Shown: piece by piece, positions 17,248 to 26,057 of the stretch | Numbering within the stretch: position 1 is the first letter of the stretch | How the letters are laid out: each line of letters begins with the position of its first letter | Assembly (NCBI RefSeq): GCF_044596045.1 | Contig: NZ_CP138995.1 | Span: 3,844,001 to 3,908,000, forward strand | Source of the DNA: Flagellimonas sp947499585 | Lineage (GTDB): Bacteria; Bacteroidota; Bacteroidia; Flavobacteriales; Flavobacteriaceae | Reading direction: 5' to 3' | DNA: 64,000 nt | The notes under the pieces: model-generated | Databases searched by the model: none | The model's input: only the letters and a program-made list of their open reading frames with translations | Told to the model about the DNA's origin: nothing | Translations under genes and position numbers: made by a program

Positions 17248-19899
17248 CTAAAGCACAAATCTATAAGTTGCCTTTAATAAAAAGATGTTTTGAGGTTTTT
17301 GCCCAAAAATATTATCCCCTAAACTAGATAGTAATCCTGCTGATGGATCACCATCTTGGGATACATCTTGAGACCATACCAGAAAAATTTCCGATCCCGG
17401 AATATACTCCCACCGTATTACCAAATTGGAACGAAATTGGACAAAGGAAAAATCTGGATTATCAAAACTAAAATCTTCAACTCCGTTTAAATCCTCATCT
17501 ACGGAATACGTATCGTCTGCCAAAGAAAGTTGATCAAGGTTATAACCAGTAAATCGATTTTCAAATAGTTTTGCCGATGCATCTGTAACATGTTTAAAAT
17601 TGGAATATCGACCTCTTGATATAAAGGGTTGTCCCCAATATTGAATGGTTAGATTCGGATTGATAGTGTAGTTTAACCGAAATGACATACTTAAGGTTCG
17701 TTGATTAATTTCGCCATTAAGGTATCTTGGCGAACCGTTTACATCATCAAAATTATCAATGAATTGCAACCTATCATTATTGATTCTTACGGAGGGAAAT
17801 GCAGAAATACGTATTGCGTTTATGGGTTGATAGGTAACTCCAGCTTCAACAAAATAAGACCTATATGAATTGTCCACTGCCTTTTCTCCCCTATGAAATA
17901 CATTAAAACGAACCTTTTTACGACTATCCGTTCTAATACTGTTCCAGAAGCTAATTTCTGGTGACTGTCTCAATCTTGGACCTCCCCTTAGCGCAAAATT
18001 GGAATATTGAATAGGCGCATAGTTAAATCCAAAGTTAGAAAACCAGTTGTTTTCCCAGTTTTGCCAGCTATTCGTATTAAAACGCAAACTGTTATGGTTA
18101 CCGTTAAAATCCCAGGCACTCCAGTGATTATAATTTATTCCCACTCTTCTAAACGTGCTATCTGGCTTTAATGTTTGATAGCCAATCCAAGTATAATGTC
18201 TGATATCATCAGCTTGCCGTTGAAAACCCAAATCGTTTAATTCCAGTTCCGGAGACCGCCATGTACCTCCAGTTTCAAACTTCCAATGACCATTTCCAAT
18301 CTTACCAATTTGAACATTACCTCCACTCCCAGTCAACGACGTTCTAGTAGAATCTAATGCAACGTGGTTAGCGTCCACACGTTGAAATAGATGGGTAATA
18401 GACTCTTGCGTATTTTTTATAGCCTCCTCACTCCCATTAACACGGCTTAAAATGACATTACCTTCCACATACCAATCCCTGTTATTCCATTGATGTTTAA
18501 AATCAACACCTCCTGTGTAAGCGGATTTATGTAAAAAATTAAGCTCTTCCGTTAAATTATCTCTATTTGCAGCGGTAAAAATTACTCCCAAATAGGAGTT
18601 TCTGTCATTAAAGTCTTTCTGAGCTCTCCCAACAAAATAATTGGTTAAGGGTTCCACCATTTCTCGTCGGCGATCCCCGTTCTCACTACTAATAGTTGCA
18701 TATCTTTTTGAAGTCACGCTTTCCAGCACACCTAAAGCCCAGCCATTTTTTGTTTTGCCACTAAACTTTGCTGCGCCAATTATTGGGGTATTATCTGGCT
18801 GATTTACAAATTCGTTATCTTCCGTATCCGGCGAACCTTGGGGACTGCGGCCTATTCGCCTAGAATAGAAAACATTGTCAAAACCAAAAGTGTTACCTGC
18901 CTCAGATTCTGAAACACTGAAATCAAAAATATTCTTGTTCTCCACAAAAAAAGGTCGTTGTTCCCTGAAGAAAATCTGAAAGCCATCTAAAGCTATTGCT
19001 GATGGATCAGCTTCAACTTGTCCAAAATCAGGGTTAACCGTTAAATCCAACGTCAGATCATTGGTGACCCCAATTTTAGCATCAAGACCTACGGCAATAT
19101 CGTTTTCGCTGCCATCTCTAAAAGGGTTTCCTTCTTCTGCTTCATAGGTTTCACCACTGGTAACCGTATAAGGTTGAATCTCCAATTGTTTTTGAGGCTC
19201 TATGTTTTTAAGACCATGAAGCTCTCCAAATTCACTTACCCACCCTGGCGTATCTATTGGTTTTCGTTGCCAAAGTGAGCGCTCTTCAGCTCTAAAAAAT
19301 CTTCTGGTAGATTGTAATCCCCAAACTTGATTCTCCTCCCCTCCAAACTTTAACTGACTCAAAGGAATCCTTAATTCAGCTGTCCAGCCTTCTTCGTCTA
19401 CATTTGTTTTGGTATACCATATTGGGTTCCAGCTACCATCCCAATCATTTCCATTGTTAGAAACAAATTCATCACCTTTAACCCCAGCTACTGTGGCGGT
19501 AAAAGAGAACGCAGTTCGTTTATCATGATAACTATCTATATTAAATTCTATCCAATCTCCTTCAAAACCATCTCTACGCGATAAGCGTTTCACAATTTTA
19601 TCCGGTTCAGCATCATAACAACGTACCCCTATATATAGGTTCTTATTATCATATATAATTTTAAATTTGGTCTGATAACTAGGTGAGGTATTCTCATCTG
19701 GCTGAAATTCCACATACTCTCCAGCCCACTCCACAAGATTCCATGCTTCATCATTTAATAAACCATCTACAAGCGGGGGAGTTTCGTTTTCAATTGGTTT
19801 TGTAACATAAATTTTTTTTGGCACAACTTCAGTTGAGTCTTGGGCGTTTAGATAAACAGAAAAAATTAAGAGCGTGAAGAGAATGGTTGATTGTTTCAC
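17248..19899 (-). CDS. DUF5916 outer-membrane protein with CBM9-like N-terminal domain
   Basis: An 883-residue exported protein (signal peptide MKQSTILFTLLIFSVYLNAQ). Residues about 35-225 resemble the family 9 carbohydrate-binding-like fold (PLVDGLLNDEAWNLVEW, FKIIYDNKNLYIGVRCYD, WTAELRIPLSQLKFG). The remainder is the DUF5916 region, rich in alternating aromatic strands and ending in phenylalanine-containing strands (LKATYRFVL), as expected for an outer-membrane barrel. The function of DUF5916 proteins is not established. The gene converges with the tyrosine operon (34 bp apart, no hairpin seen) and has its own promoter region in the 248-bp gap before rplM. Confidence 0.87.
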   Translation of the reverse strand: MKQSTILFTLLIFSVYLNAQDSTEVVPKKIYVTKPIENETPPLVDGLLNDEAWNLVEWAGEYVEFQPDENTSPSYQTKFKIIYDNKNLYIGVRCYDAEPDKIVKRLSRRDGFEGDWIEFNIDSYHDKRTAFSFTATVAGVKGDEFVSNNGNDWDGSWNPIWYTKTNVDEEGWTAELRIPLSQLKFGGEENQVWGLQSTRRFFRAEERSLWQRKPIDTPGWVSEFGELHGLKNIEPQKQLEIQPYTVTSGETYEAEEGNPFRDGSENDIAVGLDAKIGVTNDLTLDLTVNPDFGQVEADPSAIALDGFQIFFREQRPFFVENKNIFDFSVSESEAGNTFGFDNVFYSRRIGRSPQGSPDTEDNEFVNQPDNTPIIGAAKFSGKTKNGWALGVLESVTSKRYATISSENGDRRREMVEPLTNYFVGRAQKDFNDRNSYLGVIFTAANRDNLTEELNFLHKSAYTGGVDFKHQWNNRDWYVEGNVILSRVNGSEEAIKNTQESITHLFQRVDANHVALDSTRTSLTGSGGNVQIGKIGNGHWKFETGGTWRSPELELNDLGFQRQADDIRHYTWIGYQTLKPDSTFRRVGINYNHWSAWDFNGNHNSLRFNTNSWQNWENNWFSNFGFNYAPIQYSNFALRGGPRLRQSPEISFWNSIRTDSRKKVRFNVFHRGEKAVDNSYRSYFVEAGVTYQPINAIRISAFPSVRINNDRLQFIDNFDDVNGSPRYLNGEINQRTLSMSFRLNYTINPNLTIQYWGQPFISRGRYSNFKHVTDASAKLFENRFTGYNLDQLSLADDTYSVDEDLNGVEDFSFDNPDFSFVQFRSNLVIRWEYIPGSEIFLVWSQDVSQDGDPSAGLLSSLGDNIFGQKPQNIFLLKATYRFVL

Positions 19900-20071
19900 T
19901 TAATTCGTTTTTTGATTTGATTAGGTAACTTAAAGACCTAAGAAAAATGAAACAGTTACAGTACCGTTAAATTTTATGCCTTTTTTAACAGAAACTCACC
20001 TTGAAAATAGCCTCTTCCTTTTGACAAATATGGACCAACAGAAAAAGTAGAAAATATTCCCAATCAACCAT

Positions 20072-20101
20072 TTGGAATTCAATCTAATAATCGTACATTT
20101 G
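20072..20101 (+). promoter_or_regulatory. Promoter of rplM-rpsI
   Basis: A textbook Bacteroidetes promoter: TTG at 20072-20074 (within TTTGG), exactly 19 nt of spacer, then TACATTTG at 20094-20101. Transcription would start near 20105, leaving a ~43-nt leader that contains CCCGTTTATCGGG, a small hairpin. I see nothing else recognisable in the 19900-20147 gap. Confidence 0.75.
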
Positions 20102-20147
20102 CAGCCCGTTTATCGGGATAGGTGTTTAAATCAATAATATTCAAGAA

Positions 20148-20603
20148 GTGGATACATTAAGTTATAAGACTATTTCTGCCAATAAATCTACCGTTGACAA
20201 GCAATGGTTGTTAGTTGATGCTGAAGGAGAAACGTTAGGAAGGTTCGCGTCAAAAGTAGCCAAGTTACTTAGAGGGAAACATAAACCAAATTTTACTCCC
20301 CATGTTGATTGTGGTGATAATGTAATAGTTATCAATGCTGAGAAAATCACCATGACAGGAAACAAGTGGGAAGATAAAACGTATTCAAGGTATACTGGTT
20401 ATCCAGGTGGACAGCGTTCCACTACTGCCCAAGAATTATTGGACAAGCACCCAGAGAGAATTATTGAAAAATCTATTAAGGGAATGCTTCCGAAAAACAA
20501 ACTTGGTGCTGAGTTGTTCAGAAACCTAAAAGTATATGTCGGTGCAGAGCATGGACAAGAAGCACAAAAACCAAAAGCAATAAACTTAAACGACTACAAA
20601 TAA
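20148..20603 (+). CDS. rplM: 50S ribosomal protein L13
   Basis: A 151-residue uL13 with family sequence throughout (WLLVDAEGETLGRFASKVAKLLRGKHKPNFTPHVDCGD, YPGGQRSTTAQELL, GMLPKNKLG). The start is GTG, giving MDTLSYKTI, which matches the N-terminus usual for flavobacterial L13; no in-frame ATG would preserve it. Its last base is shared with the ATG of rpsI (TAATG), so the two are translationally coupled. Confidence 0.98.
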   Translation: MDTLSYKTISANKSTVDKQWLLVDAEGETLGRFASKVAKLLRGKHKPNFTPHVDCGDNVIVINAEKITMTGNKWEDKTYSRYTGYPGGQRSTTAQELLDKHPERIIEKSIKGMLPKNKLGAELFRNLKVYVGAEHGQEAQKPKAINLNDYK

Positions 20604-20989
20604 TGGAAGTGGTTCATAAGATTGGTAGAAGAAAAACAGCTGTAGCAAGAGTTTATGTTTCTGAAGGAAAAGGAAACATTACCATTAACAAAAAGGACTT
20701 AAAAGAGTACTTTACAACAGCTACATTACAATATAAGGTGAAGCAACCTTTTGCATTGACCAATACTGAAGACAGTTATGATGTAAAAGTAAATGTATTT
20801 GGAGGTGGTATCACTGGCCAAGCTGAAGCTATTCGTTTAGCACTAGCAAGGGTAATGTGCGAGATTGATGAAGAGAATAGAATTGTTCTTAAACCAGAAG
20901 GTTTGTTGACAAGAGATCCAAGAATGGTAGAGAGAAAGAAATTCGGTCAGAAGAAAGCCCGTAAGAAGTTCCAGTTCTCTAAACGTTAA
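20603..20989 (+). CDS. rpsI: 30S ribosomal protein S9
   Basis: A 128-residue uS9. The beginning (HKIGRRKTAVARVYVSEGKG), the FGGGITGQAEAIRLALARVM centre and the basic tail ending RKKFQFSKR are characteristic; the tail reaches the P-site tRNA. It is coupled to rplM by a one-base overlap and followed by a terminator-like hairpin, which separates it from rpsB. Confidence 0.98.
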   Translation: MEVVHKIGRRKTAVARVYVSEGKGNITINKKDLKEYFTTATLQYKVKQPFALTNTEDSYDVKVNVFGGGITGQAEAIRLALARVMCEIDEENRIVLKPEGLLTRDPRMVERKKFGQKKARKKFQFSKR

Positions 20990-21031
20990 TATTACAGGTA
21001 CGTTTGTACCTATTATATAAAGTTCATTGAA

Positions 21032-21054
21032 AACCCTGAAATTGTTTCAGGGTT
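21032..21054 (+). terminator. Intrinsic terminator after rpsI
   Basis: A perfect 10-bp stem (AACCCTGAAA with TTTCAGGGTT) and a 3-nt loop, followed by an AT-rich stretch (AATATTTT). It lies 43 bp after the rpsI stop and would separate rplM-rpsI from rpsB-tsf. Confidence 0.75.
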
Positions 21055-21200
21055 AATATTTTAACCAAGTTGTCGTTGTTCCAAAGAGCAAAAAACCGAC
21101 TTTTTGGAATTTAGTTTAGCATCTAAATGAGTAGGGCGAACATATTTTGTGACCACCAATTCATTGCTAATACAACGGAACGTAAACTAATTTACAAGAA

Positions 21201-22388
21201 ATGGCAAGTAAAATTGAAGTCAAAGACTTACTAGAAGCAGGTGTGCATTTTGGGCACCTAACAAGAAAGTGGAATCCGAACATGTCTCCTTACATCTACA
21301 TGGAGCGTAACGGAATTCACGTTATCAATCTCTACAAAACTGTAGCAAAACTTGATGAGGCCAACGAGGCTCTTAAAAAGATTGCTGCATCAGGAAGAAA
21401 AATTCTTTTTGTAGCTACAAAGAAACAAGCTAAGGACATTGTTGCGGATAAAGTATCCAATGTAAACATGCCCTACATTACTGAAAGGTGGCCAGGTGGT
21501 ATGTTGACCAACTTTGTTACCATTCGTAAAGCTGTTAAGAAAATGGCGGCCATTGACAGAATGAAAAAGGATGGCACGTTCAAAACACTTTCCAAAAAAG
21601 AAAGACTACAGGTTGACCGTTTAAGAGCCAAATTAGAGAAGAACTTAGGTTCTATTTCTGATATGACCAGACTTCCTGGCGCTATTTTTATAGTTGACAC
21701 CATGCGTGAGCACATTGCTGTAAAAGAAGCTCAAAAACTGAATATCCCAATTTTTGCAATAGTGGATACTAACTCTGACCCAAGACCAATAGACTATGTG
21801 ATTCCTGCAAATGATGACGCTGGAAAGTCTATTGAAGTGATTATGACAGAGGTGACCAATGCAGTAGCAGAAGGTCTATCTGAACGCAAAAATGACAAAC
21901 AAGACGAAGCCAAAGATGCTCCAGTAGCAGAAGGTAAAGCTCCAGCAAAAGCAAAAGAACCTGCTGTTGCCAAAGAAGAAGCTGAACCTGTTGCAGAAAA
22001 AACAGAAAAGGCAAAAGAGCCAGTTGTAGAAAAAGTAGCTGAACCTGTTGTAGAAAAAGTAGAAGAAGTTGTTGAGGAGGTTAAGGAAGAACCTAAAGCT
22101 GAGGAGAAAAAGCCAAAGAAAGCTGCAAAGTCTAAAGCTGATGATTTGACTAAGGTTGAAGGTATTGGTCCTAAAGCCGCAGAGGCTTTGACCAATAGTG
22201 GTATTGCCACTTTTGGTGATCTTGCAAAAGCAGATCCAGAAAAGATAAAAGAAACCTTGACGGAGGCCAGCTCAAGAATGGCACATTTAGACCCAACATC
22301 TTGGCCAAAGCAAGCTCAAATGGCTGCTGATGGCAAATGGGATGAATTAAAAGAATGGCAAGACAACGCCAAAGGCGGTGTTGAATAA
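21201..22388 (+). CDS. rpsB: 30S ribosomal protein S2 with C-terminal helix-hairpin-helix extension
   Basis: Residues 1 to about 230 are a normal uS2 (GVHFGHLTRKWNPNMSPYIY, ERWPGGMLTNF, IPIFAIVDTNSDP, IPANDDAGKSI). The protein then continues to 395 residues. It has a low-complexity Ala/Glu/Lys/Pro/Val linker (about 230-312, with repeats of the type EPVVEKV) and a ~80-residue helix-hairpin-helix domain (DDLTKVEGIGPKAAEAL... to the end). Usual S2 proteins stop near 250. Similar HhH tails exist on ribosomal proteins of Bacteroidetes, as I recall. The 140-bp leader after the rpsI terminator contains an A/T-rich hairpin (AAAAACCGACTTTTT), but I recognise no known autoregulatory element. Confidence 0.96.
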   Translation: MASKIEVKDLLEAGVHFGHLTRKWNPNMSPYIYMERNGIHVINLYKTVAKLDEANEALKKIAASGRKILFVATKKQAKDIVADKVSNVNMPYITERWPGGMLTNFVTIRKAVKKMAAIDRMKKDGTFKTLSKKERLQVDRLRAKLEKNLGSISDMTRLPGAIFIVDTMREHIAVKEAQKLNIPIFAIVDTNSDPRPIDYVIPANDDAGKSIEVIMTEVTNAVAEGLSERKNDKQDEAKDAPVAEGKAPAKAKEPAVAKEEAEPVAEKTEKAKEPVVEKVAEPVVEKVEEVVEEVKEEPKAEEKKPKKAAKSKADDLTKVEGIGPKAAEALTNSGIATFGDLAKADPEKIKETLTEASSRMAHLDPTSWPKQAQMAADGKWDELKEWQDNAKGGVE

Positions 22389-22419
22389 CCCAATAATTAA
22401 TTTAACGTTATCCTAAAAC

Positions 22420-22440
22420 AAAACACTCGCGCAGTGTTTT
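22420..22440 (+). terminator. Attenuator-like hairpin between rpsB and tsf
   Basis: An 8-bp stem (AAAACACT with AGTGTTTT) around a CGCGC loop, with T-rich sequence after it, lies inside the 82-bp gap between two cotranscribed genes. A weak terminator here would set the S2 to EF-Ts ratio. Confidence 0.5.
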
Positions 22441-22470
22441 ACTTTACATAAATTTTTAAAAAGAGAAAAA

Positions 22471-23436
22471 ATGGCAAAGATTACCGCCGCAGAAGTAAAT
22501 AAATTAAGAAAAGCTACTGGAGCCGGAATGATGGATTGTAAAAATGCATTAGTTGAAGCTGAAGGTGACTTTGATAAAGCAATTGAAATTCTTCGTAAAA
22601 AAGGACAAAAGATAGCTGCCAAAAGAGCAGATAGAGATTCTTCTGAAGGTGCAGCAATAGCAAAAGTAAACGCTGATAAAACTGTTGGTGTTGCTATAGT
22701 ATTAGGCTGCGAAACAGATTTTGTTGGAAAGAACGAAAAATTTATTGCCTTAGCTAACGAGTTAGCAGAAAAAGCTCTAGACCATAACACAAAAGAAGAA
22801 TTTTTAGCTTCTGATTTTGGAGGAATGACCGTAACCGATAAGTTAATAGAACAGACTGGTGTCATTGGCGAAAAACTAGATATTACAGCTTTTGAAAAAT
22901 TGGAAGCTCCATATGTTGGCAGTTATGTACACATTAACAAAATTGCTGCCCTAGTTGGTTTATCCACTACAGTGGACACTGCTGATGTTCTTGCAAAAGA
23001 TGTTTCCATGCAAGTTGCTTCTATGGGTGCCACAACTTTGTCTTATAAAGATTTTGACGCTGAATTTGTTACTGCTGAAACAGAGGCAAGAATTGCTGTA
23101 ATTGAAAAGGACAATATAGAACTTGGACGTTTAGGGAAAACACTCAAAAACGTTCCGCAATACATCTCAATGGCTCAACTGACTGATGAAGTTATGGCTA
23201 AAGCCGAAGAAGATGCTAAGGCACAATTAAAGGCCGAAGGAAAACCAGAACAGATTTGGGACAAAATTCTTCCAGGTAAAATGGAAAGATTTATTTCTGA
23301 CAACACTACACTTGATCAAGAACAATGTCTTTTAGATCAGAACTTTATTAAAGATGAGAAAATCAATGTTGCAAAATACGTTGAGTCTCACGGAGATGTT
23401 TCAGTAACAGGTTTTAAACGTGCTACTGTAGGATAA
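22471..23436 (+). CDS. tsf: Elongation factor Ts
   Basis: A 321-residue EF-Ts, the nucleotide-exchange factor for EF-Tu. The N-terminal UBA-like domain (VNKLRKATGAGMMDCKNALVEAEGDFDKAIEILRKKG) and the TDFVGKNEKF segment that contacts EF-Tu are intact. The length is normal for Bacteroidetes. It is transcribed with rpsB and closed by a strong terminator. Confidence 0.98.
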   Translation: MAKITAAEVNKLRKATGAGMMDCKNALVEAEGDFDKAIEILRKKGQKIAAKRADRDSSEGAAIAKVNADKTVGVAIVLGCETDFVGKNEKFIALANELAEKALDHNTKEEFLASDFGGMTVTDKLIEQTGVIGEKLDITAFEKLEAPYVGSYVHINKIAALVGLSTTVDTADVLAKDVSMQVASMGATTLSYKDFDAEFVTAETEARIAVIEKDNIELGRLGKTLKNVPQYISMAQLTDEVMAKAEEDAKAQLKAEGKPEQIWDKILPGKMERFISDNTTLDQEQCLLDQNFIKDEKINVAKYVESHGDVSVTGFKRATVG

Positions 23437-23454
23437 CATACAATATCTTAATTT

Positions 23455-23488
23455 AAAAAGTCCGTTTCTTAAAAGAAACGGACTTTTT
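23455..23488. terminator. Strong bidirectional terminator
   Basis: A perfect 16-bp inverted repeat (AAAAAGTCCGTTTCTT and its complement) with a 2-nt centre. It sits between the convergent tsf and DUF4097 genes and has A- and T-runs suited to both directions. Confidence 0.92.
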
Positions 23489-23512
23489 GTTTATATCGCT
23501 ATGATGTCTTTA

Positions 23513-24328
23513 TTATTTTGACTTTATCAAAATGTCACCATTAAAAGTCTTAAACAACATCTCTGGGCCACCACCATTAATTTTACCCCTCACCCACTGC
23601 TCTATCTTAACCTTATAAGTCCCTGAAGAATTATTTTTATTCACCTCAGGTTTATTTGCTGCAATTTGCATATCAAAATCGGTGAAAATTTCACCCATAT
23701 CAGATTTCGCTTTTACATCAGCTTTAAGAGAACTGGGGAAAGTAATATCCACGTCTCCATTCAAACTACTAAAGGCCATATTAGCATCTTTCGTAATACT
23801 ATCAAAGTAAACCTTAATATCTCCATTCACCGTATCTGTAGAAGCTGAACCACTTACTGATTCCAATGTTATTTCTCCGTTGACATTACTTATCTCCATT
23901 TCTCCATTAACCCCTTTTACCGAAATATCTCCATCATTGATAGTAGAAAGCTTAAGGGAAAAATTCTTAGGAACCTTTACTTCTAAATTGGTCACTTTGT
24001 TCCATTGCTCATTAATTACTTGAACAACATTGTTCTTTTCTTCTGCGCTTATGGCCAAAGAAGATCCTTCGATACGCTTCATGCCATCATGCTTGTTTTT
24101 TTCTTTATAATGTCCCTTTTCGCTTCCAAAAGAAGCTTTTATCACCACCTCATTACCTTCATAAGCTTCAACATGGATTGAACCGGATATTTGATCTATA
24201 ACCAACTTTCCTGGACTACTTGGGTTACTTAAAGGAACCGAAAACAAATCGATGCTCTTTTCTTGGGCAACTATACTGTACGCCATAAACATTGCTATCA
24301 ATACCGTAATTAATCTTATATTTTTCAT
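23513..24328 (-). CDS. Secreted DUF4097-type beta-strand repeat protein (second copy)
   Basis: About 271 residues with a signal peptide (MKNIRLITVLIAMFMAYSIVAQ). They are followed by short repeated beta-strand units of the kind GDISVKGVNGEMEISNVNGEITLESVSG, the repeat pattern of DUF4097 putative-adhesin proteins that fold as a right-handed beta-solenoid. I place the start at the ATG of MKNIRL; the frame extends nine codons upstream into the neighbouring gene. It begins four bases after the stop of a paralogous gene and ends the sigma/anti-sigma operon. Function is unknown; in other bacteria DUF4097 proteins accompany envelope-stress systems. Confidence 0.8.
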   Translation of the reverse strand: MKNIRLITVLIAMFMAYSIVAQEKSIDLFSVPLSNPSSPGKLVIDQISGSIHVEAYEGNEVVIKASFGSEKGHYKEKNKHDGMKRIEGSSLAISAEEKNNVVQVINEQWNKVTNLEVKVPKNFSLKLSTINDGDISVKGVNGEMEISNVNGEITLESVSGSASTDTVNGDIKVYFDSITKDANMAFSSLNGDVDITFPSSLKADVKAKSDMGEIFTDFDMQIAANKPEVNKNNSSGTYKVKIEQWVRGKINGGGPEMLFKTFNGDILIKSK

Positions 24329-24332
24329 GACT

Positions 24333-25196
24333 CTATATTTTTTTGATGAATACATTTCCGTTTAGTGTTTCAAATTCAAAATCCACCTGGCCATCTCCAA
24401 TCTGAACTATTGGTTTGGCTTCGTATTTATATTTTGCCCTATTTTTATTATCAGCTTCTTTGTCAGCTTTCATAAATTGTTTGTTGATGTCAAAATCAGT
24501 GTACATTTCGCCATTCATACTTTTAAATGAAATATTGGCTGAAAGTGCTTTTTGGTATGAAATATTGATATCACCATTTAATGAGTAGTACCTAGATGGG
24601 CTTTTAGGGTTGTCGGCATATGAAATATTTACACCTCCGTTAATACAGTCCACCTTCGTTTTACCTGTGATATTGGTCAAAGTGATTCCTCCATTAATGT
24701 TTTCAGCAATTACCATTTCACCTTTGGTGTTTTTCACTAAAACCTCTCCATTATTTACAGTACTGACATCAATGTTGATTGAATTGGGAACCTTAAGATT
24801 AAAGTTTAAATTATGCTCATATTGAGGTTCTTCATAGTTATTGCACCAATTATACCTAAGGTTATCCTTGTCAAATTGAATATATGGTGCATCTGGATGC
24901 AATACCACCCTATTTGCCTCTTGAATAATTTTGAGCTCAAGCTCTTGTTTCCCCAACTCTAAACCTGCAGCATTATCAGCAGTTATTGTTCTTTCTACTT
25001 CTAAAATAATTTGACCCCCATTATATCCTTCAACTGATATTGAGCCAAAGACATTCTTAATAATCAAGGTATTTTCTGAATTATTAGAAAAAGGAATTTC
25101 TTTTTTGATTTGCTCCGTAAACTTTTCTTGTTGTGCTTTTGTGCATTGTATCCCTATCAACAAGGATAGACACACCATAAAAATTAATTGTTTCAT
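24333..25196 (-). CDS. Secreted DUF4097-type beta-strand repeat protein (first copy)
   Basis: A 287-residue protein with a signal peptide (MKQLIFMVCLSLLIGIQCTKA, containing one cysteine but no clear lipobox). Repeated short strands follow (NSINIDVSTVNNGEVLVKNTKGEMVIAENINGGITLTNITG). It shares length, domain and the closing FETLNGNVFIKK-type segment with the next gene, so the two are tandem paralogues. It lies 63 bp after the anti-sigma gene. The products probably act in the periplasm or at the outer membrane as outputs or modulators of the sigma system; that is inference from gene order. Confidence 0.8.
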   Translation of the reverse strand: MKQLIFMVCLSLLIGIQCTKAQQEKFTEQIKKEIPFSNNSENTLIIKNVFGSISVEGYNGGQIILEVERTITADNAAGLELGKQELELKIIQEANRVVLHPDAPYIQFDKDNLRYNWCNNYEEPQYEHNLNFNLKVPNSINIDVSTVNNGEVLVKNTKGEMVIAENINGGITLTNITGKTKVDCINGGVNISYADNPKSPSRYYSLNGDINISYQKALSANISFKSMNGEMYTDFDINKQFMKADKEADNKNRAKYKYEAKPIVQIGDGQVDFEFETLNGNVFIKKI

Positions 25197-25259
25197 CGTT
25201 TCTAAATTTGACTATTCGTGATTTGATTTATCCCAAAATAGGATGGATTGATAAATAAA

Positions 25260-26054
25260 CTAGATTATTGATTCTATAGAATTCTCTATTTTTTTCTGCA
25301 CCGTAGTGTCCAATTGCTTTTCCTTTAACAATTGTTTAAAAGGTTCAATCGAAGCTTTTTCTTGTAATGCAACCATCAGATTTGCCAATGTTATCTGTAA
25401 AATCGGGGACTCTTGATTTGGAATGGACTTCACCAACCCTTGTCTAACCAAAGGTTTATCCACATAATTTGTCAAAGATTCAATGGCCGCCAATCTTACA
25501 TTTACATTAGAATCTTTATTTAGTGTTTGCAATAATGCTTTGATCACCATTTCATCTACATCCTCAAACTTATTTGCCTCACTTACACCCTGCAATCTTT
25601 GGTTTGCAGATGGTTGTTCCAGTAAGGTCAATACCAATTTTTGTCTAACATCTTCGGTTTCTTGATTGGATACAATGTTCTGGGTTGAGTTAGTATTGTC
25701 CGATGAGTTCATATAGTACCCTACTCCCAATCCTATTCCCAATAATAAAATACCGTAGGCCAATTGAGGTTTAAAAACCATCATCAACCCTTCCATAAGG
25801 GTTTCCCAACCATTTTTCTTATTCGTTTTTTCAACCTCACCAGAAAGCATCTCAAAGAAGGCTTCATCCATTTTTGAGGAAGGTTCTGGAGTATCCAGTA
25901 CATTTATCATTTTCCACGTACTTGCCAATTCATCAAATTGATTTGTATATTCTGGGTTCTCATCAAGAAACTTCATGAAATCTCTTTTCTCTTCTTCAGA
26001 CATTGTTCCAGACATATAATTTATCGACCGCGTTTCAAAGTTTTCCTTGTTCAT
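25260..26054 (-). CDS. Probable anti-sigma factor with periplasmic HEAT-like repeats
   Basis: 264 residues in three parts. A cytoplasmic N-terminus of about 90 residues (INYMSGTMSEEEKRDFMKFLDENPEY, typical of anti-sigma N-termini but without the zinc His/Cys motif) is followed by one membrane helix (PQLAYGILLLGIGLGVGYYM, about residues 95-114). The periplasmic region has HEAT-like repeats (LLQTLNKDSNVNVRLAAIESLTNYV and following). It starts three bases after the ECF sigma stop, so coupling is near certain. The HEAT repeats would be a protein-binding sensor on the outside of the membrane. Confidence 0.8.
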   Translation of the reverse strand: MNKENFETRSINYMSGTMSEEEKRDFMKFLDENPEYTNQFDELASTWKMINVLDTPEPSSKMDEAFFEMLSGEVEKTNKKNGWETLMEGLMMVFKPQLAYGILLLGIGLGVGYYMNSSDNTNSTQNIVSNQETEDVRQKLVLTLLEQPSANQRLQGVSEANKFEDVDEMVIKALLQTLNKDSNVNVRLAAIESLTNYVDKPLVRQGLVKSIPNQESPILQITLANLMVALQEKASIEPFKQLLKEKQLDTTVQKKIENSIESII

Positions 26055-26057
26055 ATT

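Noticed and set aside
19900..20147. Riboswitch in the rplM leader
   Set aside because: Only a short CCCG/CGGG hairpin is present in the ~43-nt leader, with no known riboswitch core.
24610..24825. Forward-strand frame antisense to a DUF4097 gene
   Set aside because: It is a shadow of the repeat-rich reverse-strand gene, with no own promoter or family.
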